Origin: Phycisphaerales bacterium UBA4658
GTDB lineage: Bacteria > Planctomycetota > Phycisphaerae > Phycisphaerales > UBA1924
Length of the DNA stretch: 13,639 bases
Reading direction: 5' to 3'
Assembly (NCBI GenBank): GCA_002405485.1
Contig: DHLW01000081.1
Location: 2,939-16,577 of the forward strand
This document shows positions 1 through 6,021 of the stretch, one piece after another. Within the stretch, counting starts at the first letter, position 1. Each line of letters starts with the position of its first letter. The notes under the pieces were generated by a model. The model ran no database searches. It worked only from the letters and a program-made list of their open reading frames with translations, and was not told the DNA's origin. The translations under genes were made by a program, and so were the position numbers.

Positions 1-7
1 CCCGCTG

Positions 8-1078
8 ATGCGTCAGGAGGGCATGTTGATGGTCAGTCACCATCAGCATCGCACCTGGCGAACGCAGACGCTCACGCTCGGCTGGCCCTGGACGTTCGCG
101 TCATTCGCGAGGAGATGGCAGGGCTCCGCTGACCGTCCGGAGTTCGACCATCGACTGCCACTGCCCGCGGAGTATCCGGGCCAGGACTGGACGTTCGAGT
201 GGCTTGGAGTGTTCAAGAGCTGGCGCAGCGACAACGCACTCCGCGAAGTGTGGGTTGCCGGCGGCGTGCCGTTCATGCTCGCGACGCTCGCGATCGGCGC
301 GTGGATCGTCGCAGCCCGCCTTCGCGCCCTGCTTGCACGGAATCCATCCGTGGAGCACTCACCCGGAACTCGGCGTCGAAGGCTGACCAGAGCAACCACG
401 GCCATCCTCGCCGTCGCAATGCTCGCCCTGCTCTTTCCAAGAGTGCAGGACCGGTCAGTCGCGAGCTCAAACAGCAACTCGTGGGCCATGCGGCATCGCC
501 TCGAGCAGGTTGCCTCGCCCCAGCCCGGCGTTGATCCCGACGTGCACGCCGCGCGCATCGTTCTCGAAGCGGTGCAGGATGCCGAACGTGCCGGCGCCGG
601 CGCAAGCCCTGTGGACCCCGCACAGATGTCCGACACCGTGATCGCAACGTGGAGCTATCGCTACGGCTTCTCGTGCGTCCACCTGACCTGGCCCACGCAG
701 ACGAGTTTCGCGCACACGGTGCTCGGCTGGCGATGGAACACGCTCCTGCCCGCCGCGGGCACGCCCGGCTCGGCAGGCGCTCCACTGGTCGCAAAGACCT
801 TTCCCGCCGACTCCTGGCGGTTCGCGACCACCAACTGGAACGAGCGTGAGGTCTTCTTCCCCGTCGCCCAGGGCGACACCTCGCGGTTCTCGCTGCTCGT
901 CCAGCCTGGAAGCTTCCTGGTTCACTTCATCGGATGCGTGCTCGCCATCTGGGCTCTGGTGCGGCTGGCACGATGGATGCTCCTGGGGCGGGACCGGGCC
1001 CGCTGGCGGCGGTGCGCGTGCGTGCGCTGTGGCTACGACCTCCGTGGCGTCATATCGCCCGCCGAGCGATCGCTCTGA
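8..1078 (+). CDS. Multi-pass membrane protein of unknown function with C-terminal CxxCGYDLRG motif (possibly 5'-partial)
   Basis: I do not recognise a function. The 356-residue frame has three likely membrane helices: about residues 84-106, 131-146 and 301-323. An extracytoplasmic domain of about 150 residues lies between the second and third. The tail after the last helix is Arg-rich and ends with C336, C338 and C341 in a CVRCGYDLRG motif. Planctomycete membrane proteins often carry this motif as the first half of a small zinc ribbon; here the expected second CxxCG pair is missing and the protein stops 9 residues later. The frame is open to the left edge, so the start is uncertain. ATG at 8 would sit in a TGATG stop-start overlap with an upstream gene. 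ATG at 29 follows AGGAGG by 8 bases. A start outside the window is also possible, because the first 80 residues look like the end of an ectodomain. The aldose epimerase gene follows after 18 bases. Confidence 0.72.
   Translation: MRQEGMLMVSHHQHRTWRTQTLTLGWPWTFASFARRWQGSADRPEFDHRLPLPAEYPGQDWTFEWLGVFKSWRSDNALREVWVAGGVPFMLATLAIGAWIVAARLRALLARNPSVEHSPGTRRRRLTRATTAILAVAMLALLFPRVQDRSVASSNSNSWAMRHRLEQVASPQPGVDPDVHAARIVLEAVQDAERAGAGASPVDPAQMSDTVIATWSYRYGFSCVHLTWPTQTSFAHTVLGWRWNTLLPAAGTPGSAGAPLVAKTFPADSWRFATTNWNEREVFFPVAQGDTSRFSLLVQPGSFLVHFIGCVLAIWALVRLARWMLLGRDRARWRRCACVRCGYDLRGVISPAERSL
15..20 (+). promoter_or_regulatory. Candidate Shine-Dalgarno AGGAGG
   Basis: A full AGGAGG lies 2 bases before an in-frame ATG at 23 and 8 bases before another at 29. 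The 8-base spacing is ideal and favours 29 as the start of the membrane protein. It could equally be chance inside a longer coding region, since the frame is open upstream. Confidence 0.35.
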
Positions 1079-1096
1079 CCGCGCGTACCCTCGCGC

Positions 1097-2107
1097 ATGC
1101 CCAGTGCCGCGCCGATCGTGCTCGCGACTTCCTCCCTCCGCTGCGTCATCGATCCTTCGCTCGGCGCGGGCCTTGCCGACTTCTCGCTGCTGGGCCCGCT
1201 CAAGACCTGGTACCCGATCATGCGCCGATCCGCGCCAGGCGAGACCAACGCCTCCTTGCTTGGCTCGTTCATCATGGCCCCCTGGGCCAACAGGATCTCC
1301 GGCGATCCGCCGACCGTCGAACACGCAGGCCGTGCCCATGCCCTCGTGCCGACCACCCCCGCCGGCACGCCGCGAGAGCAGATCGTCGCGCAGCACGGCG
1401 ACGTTCGCAAGCGGCCCTGGCGCGTCGACCACGCCGCTCCCGAGACCGCAACGCTGACCTTCGACTCCCGCCAGCACCAGAACGTCAACTGGCCCTGGTC
1501 TTTCGTCTGCGTCGCCCGCTTCACCCTCGCCGCCGGGCTCGCGAAGGACCATCTCGGCCGCCTCACCATCGAACTGGACATCACCAACACCGATGCGGAG
1601 TCGTTTCCGGTCGGATGCGGGCACCACCCGTACTTCATGCGCCGCCTCTGGGCAGACGACGACGCGCTTCGGCTCCGCGTCCCAGTGGTCGCTCGATATC
1701 CCCTCATGCATGGCTGTGCCACCGGCCCGGCCGAGCCCGATGAACTCTCACGGGTGCTTGCCGTCGGGGGGCCGGTGCCCGAAGAGCACATCGATGGGTG
1801 CTTTGTGGGGCCGCCGGGGACGCCGGCGGAGTTGGTCTGGCCGTCCAGCCGAATCGCCCTCTCCATCGAGCCCTCTGCAGCATTGTCCCACTGGGTCGTG
1901 TACGCTCCGCGTGAGCCGGCCAGGGGAATCCCGAGTCGTGGTATGTCGTTCATCGCGGTCGAACCCCAATCGCACGCAAATGACGCGGCGGGTCTTTTGC
2001 GCCGCGGTTATCGGGACTCGGGGCTCAGATCTCTTGAGTCTGGGGCGACATTTCGGACGTCATGCACGCTGACTGTCAAGACCCTGCGTGATGAATCGAC
2101 TCCCTGA
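1097..2107 (+). CDS. Aldose 1-epimerase / galactose mutarotase-like protein
   Basis: Predicted cytoplasmic enzyme of the galactose mutarotase-like fold, which interconverts alpha and beta anomers of aldoses; the true sugar cannot be read from the sequence. The 336 residues match the family's usual length. Family landmarks appear in order: a GSFIMAPWANRI segment at 56-67 (sugar-site Asn-Arg), a His-Gly pair at 100-101 followed by a KRPW-type turn, HPYF at 177-180 with the presumed general-acid His177, an IDGCF segment at 232-236, and VEPQSHANDA at 288-297 with the presumed catalytic base Glu289. Both catalytic residues of GalM-type enzymes therefore appear present. There is no signal peptide or membrane segment. 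The ATG at 1097 has no clear Shine-Dalgarno. It follows the membrane-protein gene by 18 bases, and no sugar catabolic gene adjoins it directly, although a PfkB sugar kinase lies about 2 kb downstream. Confidence 0.88.
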   Translation: MPSAAPIVLATSSLRCVIDPSLGAGLADFSLLGPLKTWYPIMRRSAPGETNASLLGSFIMAPWANRISGDPPTVEHAGRAHALVPTTPAGTPREQIVAQHGDVRKRPWRVDHAAPETATLTFDSRQHQNVNWPWSFVCVARFTLAAGLAKDHLGRLTIELDITNTDAESFPVGCGHHPYFMRRLWADDDALRLRVPVVARYPLMHGCATGPAEPDELSRVLAVGGPVPEEHIDGCFVGPPGTPAELVWPSSRIALSIEPSAALSHWVVYAPREPARGIPSRGMSFIAVEPQSHANDAAGLLRRGYRDSGLRSLESGATFRTSCTLTVKTLRDESTP

Positions 2108-2116
2108 GCGTCAGGG
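2102..2116 (+). terminator. Small hairpin over the epimerase stop codon, possible weak terminator
   Basis: CCCTGA (2102-2107), a GCG loop and TCAGGG (2111-2116) form a perfect 6-bp stem that includes the TGA stop. There is no T-run after it, so it is not a classical intrinsic terminator. It does fall at the boundary between the epimerase gene and the exported-protein gene, which has its own ribosome binding site. Confidence 0.28.
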
Positions 2117-2158
2117 GTTGCATGGAGCCCAACATCGAGCACACTTGGGATCTTCCCT

Positions 2159-2163
2159 AGGAG
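2159..2163 (+). promoter_or_regulatory. Shine-Dalgarno AGGAG fixing a GTG start
   Basis: AGGAG ends 7 bases before GTG at 2171. The spacing is optimal, and the protein then begins directly with a good signal peptide, so this site decides the GTG start. Confidence 0.6.
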
Positions 2164-2170
2164 ACACGAC

Positions 2171-3052
2171 GTGATTTCAGGTTTGATCCCACTCCGCCTG
2201 TGTGCCCTCGGACTTGCCGCCGCGTGCTTGGCCGCCGCCGCTCAAGCGCAGACCACGCTCATCAACACCTTCGGGCCGTCGGATACCTTCACCACGGTCG
2301 GGACGACGGGGGCATCCAGCAGCGGCATTCTCGCCGAGCGGTTCCCCGGGCCCTCCGGCGCTCCGGTCACAGTGACCAGTGTGACGATTGCCGGCGCGAT
2401 CAGCGGCTCGGTGAGCGATGTGGAGATCGCGATCTATGGAGAGTCGCTCGGGCTGCCGGTCGATCCGCCGATCATCGTCGCGCCGGTCCCGGGGCCGATC
2501 TTCGGCACACCGTCGGTGCTGGTGGTGCCGGTGAGTTCTTCGGTGGAACTCCAGCCCGGGCAGAACTACTGGATCGCCGTGCGCGCCGCCGGAGCGGGCT
2601 CGTTTCTTTGGGTCAGCGGTCTTGTTGGGACTGCCACTCCCGCGGCGAACTTCGGCAGCGGCTGGACGGTCACCACCGCCCCCAGCCCACGAGCGGTCCG
2701 GATTGTCGGCGCGGTGACGGTTGTGCCGTGCTGCAACTCGTCGGGCACCGGGTGCGCGGTCGTGGAAGCGGCGGCGTGCGCCGCTCTTGGCGGCATCCCC
2801 GGAACCGGCACGTGTGCCGCCATCAACTGCACCCTGATCGCGCCCGGCGCGTGCTGCTTCGGGGCCGGCTGCCTCGTGCTCACCAAACCGGCCTGTTTTA
2901 GCGCCGGCGGCCGATTCCTGAACTCGGGAACGACCTGCGCCACCCTCGGACGCCCCAATCCCTGCTGCTTCGCGGACTACAACGGCAACGGCGCCGCCAC
3001 CGTTTCCGACATCTTTGACTTTCTGAACGAGTGGTTCGCCGGCTGCCCGTAA
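2171..3052 (+). CDS. Exported Cys-rich protein with C-terminal dockerin/EF-hand-like unit (first of tandem pair)
   Basis: 293 residues with a clear Sec signal peptide (basic start, Leu/Ala-rich core, probable cut after AQA at residue 26). Residues 27-180 form a Gly/Val/Pro/Ser-rich, beta-looking domain with no recognised catalytic motif. Two similar Cys-rich units follow: 187-220 (C187, C188, C195, C203, C215, C220) and 228-266 (C228, C229, C234, C242, C256, C265, C266), each of the form CC-x-G-x-C ... C-x-x-x-GG ... GT-x-C ... C. Last comes an EF-hand-like loop at 269-280 (Asp269, Asn271, Asn273, Gly274, Asp280), helix IFDFLNEWF and the terminal GCP. This matches the Cys-repeat plus 'GC-type dockerin' endings common in Phycisphaerae exported proteins; those usually have two EF units, this one has one. 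The likely role is an extracellular or surface-anchored structural protein. A paralogue follows 194 bases downstream. Confidence 0.82.
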   Translation: MISGLIPLRLCALGLAAACLAAAAQAQTTLINTFGPSDTFTTVGTTGASSSGILAERFPGPSGAPVTVTSVTIAGAISGSVSDVEIAIYGESLGLPVDPPIIVAPVPGPIFGTPSVLVVPVSSSVELQPGQNYWIAVRAAGAGSFLWVSGLVGTATPAANFGSGWTVTTAPSPRAVRIVGAVTVVPCCNSSGTGCAVVEAAACAALGGIPGTGTCAAINCTLIAPGACCFGAGCLVLTKPACFSAGGRFLNSGTTCATLGRPNPCCFADYNGNGAATVSDIFDFLNEWFAGCP

Positions 3053-3192
3053 GCTCCAAATGCGATCAAACGCCTCGTTCCGGCTCTAATGGTCCTGAAT
3101 GCCAACCGGATCGTCGTCGTTGCCGCGCGCGTTGACAGTATGAAGATCGCATAAAAACGCGGCGAGAACCGCGAGAATAGTCGGTGTCGAGC

Positions 3193-3201
3193 TGGTACAC
3201 T
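3193..3201 (+). promoter_or_regulatory. Candidate extended -10 element in the 194-base intergenic region
   Basis: The gap 3053-3246 is the longest non-coding stretch of the window and is visibly richer in A/T than the genes. It contains TGGTACACT (3193-3201), an extended -10 type sequence about 46 bases before the next ATG, but no good -35 at the right distance. A TTGACA at 3132-3137 has no matching -10 at 16-18 bases. A 5-bp inverted repeat (CGCGG 3158-3162, CCGCG 3169-3173) sits between them. A separate promoter for the second paralogue is plausible but unproven. Confidence 0.22.
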
Positions 3202-3246
3202 GTGCGCTGTCTCATGTTGATGTGAAGAACAGTCTGGACGAGAACC

Positions 3247-4152
3247 ATGTCTAAACTCACATGTCGCCGGACTTCCGGCACGCTCGCGTTCTTGATCGGC
3301 GTCGGAGCGAGCGCGGTTTGCCACGCTCAATCGGTCACGCTGGTCGATACGTTCATCCCGCCGGGTAACGGGTTCATTCCGGGTGGTGTGGGTTTTGACG
3401 CCTTCGCATACCGCGCTCTCCGGTTTGTCGTTCCTGGAGTTGGCTCGGCACAGATTTCTGCCGTCGAGCTTCCGGTGGATGCCAACAACTCTGCAGGAAA
3501 CGTTGAGATCGTCGTGTGGGCCGAGAGCGGGGGGCAACCATCTGTCCAGCCGGTTCAGGTGATTGTTGTGCCACCGCCGATTCCCAGCTTTGGCCCTGCT
3601 GTGGTATTGAATGTCCCGGTCACTCCTGGCCCATTCTTGATAGGCGGGCAGCCCTACTGGGTCGGGGTCCGCGGAACGCTCTCGCGCAGTGGCAGTTGGA
3701 GTGAGGGTGCCACGGGAGCAGCCCAGACACTCTTCTTTACCAACAACTCCTGGACTCCGCCCGGGTTGTCTTTGGTTCCCGCCATCCGACTCACGGGTGT
3801 GCAGTCTCAAGTCGAGGCACGTGCGTGCTGCAATCCCCGTTCGGTGGGTCTGTGTGCCGCGATCCCGGTCGCTCTGTGTCAGACTGTCGGCGGGATTCCA
3901 GCCGAGGCCTTCTCGACCTGTGAACCGCAGGCCTGCAACGAAGTCCTGGTCGGGGCCTGCTGTTTCGGCGCATTCTGCACGATCAACACGCAGTCGCAGT
4001 GTGCCGCAGGACGCTTTCTTGGGTTCGGTACCGTCTGCGGCCAGCCAGGTTCAGTGAATCCGTGCTGCCCGGCGGAATTCAATAGCTCCGGCACCGCGAC
4101 CGCCGCCGACATCTTCGAGTTCCTGAACGCGTGGTTTGCCGGTTGTCCATGA
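3247..4152 (+). CDS. Exported Cys-rich protein with degenerate dockerin-like unit (second of tandem pair)
   Basis: 301 residues and clearly paralogous to the protein encoded just upstream. It has a signal peptide (likely cut after CHA, residue 27), then a start of the same style (leader, short Val-rich strand, DTF). A beta-type domain runs to about 190 and shares the VEI.....ES or AES, Pro-rich turn and Q-x-YW landmarks (PYWVGVR here, NYWIAVR in the partner). The two Cys-rich units are 194-230 (C194, C195, C203, C211, C225, C230) and 238-274 (C238, C239, C244, C252, C264, C273, C274). The C-terminal unit keeps the helix IFEFLNAWFAGCP. Its loop at 277-288 has Glu at position 1 and Ser at position 5 where the partner has Asp and Asn, so calcium binding is doubtful. 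The ATG at 3247 has only a weak purine stretch before it. Likely an extracellular or anchored structural protein; no enzyme motif seen. Confidence 0.82.
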   Translation: MSKLTCRRTSGTLAFLIGVGASAVCHAQSVTLVDTFIPPGNGFIPGGVGFDAFAYRALRFVVPGVGSAQISAVELPVDANNSAGNVEIVVWAESGGQPSVQPVQVIVVPPPIPSFGPAVVLNVPVTPGPFLIGGQPYWVGVRGTLSRSGSWSEGATGAAQTLFFTNNSWTPPGLSLVPAIRLTGVQSQVEARACCNPRSVGLCAAIPVALCQTVGGIPAEAFSTCEPQACNEVLVGACCFGAFCTINTQSQCAAGRFLGFGTVCGQPGSVNPCCPAEFNSSGTATAADIFEFLNAWFAGCP

Positions 4153-4189
4153 TCGATGCGTCGGTCGGCATGGTGATACCCTTGGCCCC

Positions 4190-5245
4190 ATGCCCACCGC
4201 CACGACCAAGAACAACCACGCCAATCTCGTCGTCACCGGAACCGTCGGCATCGACACCATCGACGCCCCGACAGGCCGCGCCGAGAGCGTGCTCGGCGGC
4301 TCGTGCACGTACTTCTCTGCGGCGGCGAGTTTCTTTGGTCCGGTCCGCATGGTCGCCGCCGTCGGCGAGGACTTCCCCTCCGAGCATCTCGCCACCCTCG
4401 ACCACTTCCGCTCCATCGACACCAGCGGCCTGGAAGTCCGAAAGGGCTCCAAGACGTTCCGCTGGGGCGGGAAGTACCTCGCGAATATGGACCATCGCGA
4501 GACCACCTTCACGGATCTCAACGTGCTCATCGAGGCCCCGCCGCCGGTCCCAGCACACTTCCGCGACTCGTCCATCGTCTTTCTGGCCAACATGCATCCC
4601 GGGCTGCAGATGGGCATGCTCGCGCAGTTCCCGAAGCGAGCCCTCGCCGTCGCCGACACCATGGATCTCTGGATCAGCACCGCCCGGGCCGATCTTGAGA
4701 AGCTCCTCAAGAAGGTCGACGGTCTGGTTCTGAACTATGACGAAGCCGAGCTCTTCACCGGCAAGCGCAATCCGGTTGCCGCCGCCCGGCACATCCTGAC
4801 CATGGGCCCGCGCTTTGTCGTCGTCAAGAAGGGCGAGCACGGGGCCCTGCTCATCCATCGCGACGGCATCGGTGCGCTCCCCGCCTACCCCGCCGAGAAG
4901 GTCGTGGACCCCACCGGTGCGGGAGACAGCTTCGCCGGCGGAATGATGGGCGCCATCGCCTCCGGCGAGGCGGGGCCCAGGCACGGCTCGTTTGACCAGA
5001 TCCTCCGTGCCCTCGCGCACGGCACCATCGTCGCGTCCTTCAACATCGAGTCCTTCAGTCTCGACCGCCTCAAGACCCTCAAGAAGTCCGAGCTTCTCCG
5101 GCGGCATCGCGAGTACCTCCGCATGATGCGCGTGCACGAGGGCAGCTCTGCCGGCCCAGCCAAGCCCGCGCCCCGCGGCCCCGCACGCCCATCCTCGCGC
5201 AAGGCGAGCAAGCCCGCCAGGTCCGCGCCGAAGGCCCGCCGCTGA
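4190..5245 (+). CDS. PfkB/ribokinase-family sugar kinase with basic C-terminal tail
   Basis: Predicted cytoplasmic ATP-dependent kinase of the ribokinase (PfkB) fold, 351 residues from ATG 4190. The substrate is not determinable, but the sequence type is that of the widespread 'sugar kinase' group rather than 6-phosphofructokinase. Visible landmarks: an N-terminal LGGSCTYFS substrate-site segment (35-43), LNYDEAELFTG (181-191) containing the family's N-x-x-E motif (Asn182, Glu185), and the PfkB signature DPTGAGDSFAGG (240-251), with Asp246 as expected catalytic base in the anion-hole GAGD. The frame opens at 4136, but that start would overlap the upstream gene; 4190 begins just before the first conserved strand. 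Residues 319-351 form an unusual Ala/Pro/Lys/Arg/Ser tail with no acidic residue. The amidotransferase gene starts 35 bases after its stop. Confidence 0.9.
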   Translation: MPTATTKNNHANLVVTGTVGIDTIDAPTGRAESVLGGSCTYFSAAASFFGPVRMVAAVGEDFPSEHLATLDHFRSIDTSGLEVRKGSKTFRWGGKYLANMDHRETTFTDLNVLIEAPPPVPAHFRDSSIVFLANMHPGLQMGMLAQFPKRALAVADTMDLWISTARADLEKLLKKVDGLVLNYDEAELFTGKRNPVAAARHILTMGPRFVVVKKGEHGALLIHRDGIGALPAYPAEKVVDPTGAGDSFAGGMMGAIASGEAGPRHGSFDQILRALAHGTIVASFNIESFSLDRLKTLKKSELLRRHREYLRMMRVHEGSSAGPAKPAPRGPARPSSRKASKPARSAPKARR

Positions 5246-5280
5246 TCCCTCGTCCTCACACACGCTGAGAGATCCACACC

Positions 5281-6021
5281 ATGGCCATCATCGTCTTCCA
5301 GCACGCTCCCACCGAAGGCCTCGGCCGACTCGGCGCCTCGCTCCGCGATCACGGTCAGAAAACCGACGTTCGCGCACTCTGGCGGCCCCAGGGACCGAAG
5401 AACCCCCATGTCCCGCAGGACCTCGACGACGTCGACGCGGTCATCTCCCTCGGCGGCCCCATGAACGTCGGCGACTCCGGCCACTCCTGGATGCAGCCCG
5501 AGATCGACTTCCTCCGCAGGGCCCACGAGCGCAAACTCCCCATCGTCGGCATCTGTCTCGGTGCACAGCTCATCGCCAAGGCCCTCGGCGGCGAGGTCGG
5601 CTTCATGGATGCCGGTCCGGAGGTCGGCCTGCGGCCTGTCAAGACCCTGCCGCCCGGCCACACCGAGACCGTCCTCGCCGGCATCGCGTGGACGAGCTGG
5701 CAGTTCCACACCCACGCCCAGGAAATCAAGTCGCCCCCGCCCGGGACCACGATCTTCCAGTCTTCAGACAAGTGCAAGGTGCAGTCATTCCGGACCGGCC
5801 TGCGCACATTCGGCTTCCAGTATCACTTCGAGTGCGACCTGCCCATGATCGAGAGCTGGCTCAAGACCGACACGCTCTGCTCGGCCGCCGGAATCTCCGA
5901 CACCAGCGCCGAGATCGCCCACGTCCGCACGAACTACGCCGACTACGCCCGCCTCAGCGACCGGCTCTGCGTCAATCTTGTCGAGTACGTCTTCCCAGTC
6001 TCCCGCAGGATCGTCGCGTGA
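5281..6021 (+). CDS. Class I glutamine amidotransferase-like protein
   Basis: 246 residues with the class I (triad) glutaminase fold: an AVISLGGPMNVGD oxyanion strand (53-65), the nucleophile elbow GICLGAQLIA with Cys92 (90-99), a WQFHTH segment (140-145), and the His-x-Glu pair in FQYHFECD (His182, Glu184). All three triad residues are therefore present and the domain should release ammonia from glutamine. No synthetase domain is fused and no known partner is adjacent, so the acceptor is unknown. Free-standing members of this group are usually annotated only as 'type 1 glutamine amidotransferase' or GMP-synthase-like. The ATG at 5281 has only a weak GAGAGA before it. Its stop overlaps the start of the DNA glycosylase gene (GTGA, 6018-6021), which implies coupled translation of the two. 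Confidence 0.88.
   Translation: MAIIVFQHAPTEGLGRLGASLRDHGQKTDVRALWRPQGPKNPHVPQDLDDVDAVISLGGPMNVGDSGHSWMQPEIDFLRRAHERKLPIVGICLGAQLIAKALGGEVGFMDAGPEVGLRPVKTLPPGHTETVLAGIAWTSWQFHTHAQEIKSPPPGTTIFQSSDKCKVQSFRTGLRTFGFQYHFECDLPMIESWLKTDTLCSAAGISDTSAEIAHVRTNYADYARLSDRLCVNLVEYVFPVSRRIVA

Noticed and set aside
467..1711. Long open frame on the minus strand (414 codons) across the membrane-protein and epimerase genes
   Set aside because: Low-complexity Arg/Gly/Ala composition with no recognisable motif. It runs antisense to two supported genes, as expected from third-position GC bias.
3153..3173. A-run plus CGCGG/CCGCG hairpin as a minus-strand terminator
   Set aside because: On the minus strand it would read stem then T-run, but there is no minus-strand gene upstream for it to end. 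The stem is only 5 bp.
3066..3281. Small minus-strand frame covering most of the 194-base gap
   Set aside because: 71 codons, no motif and no ribosome site. It runs into the coding start of the second exported gene, so chance is likely.
4136..4189. Earlier start for the kinase gene
   Set aside because: It overlaps the end of the upstream gene, and the added residues lie before the conserved fold; ATG 4190 is preferred.
4079..5263. Long minus-strand open frame (394 codons) opposite the PfkB kinase
   Set aside because: Gly/Arg/Glu-rich antisense shadow of a gene with clear PfkB motifs; no motif of its own.
5688..6017. Upstream extension of the glycosylase frame
   Set aside because: It would overlap 330 bases of the amidotransferase catalytic region and reads as Arg/Pro-rich shadow. 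GTG 6018 with the GTGA overlap is the better start.
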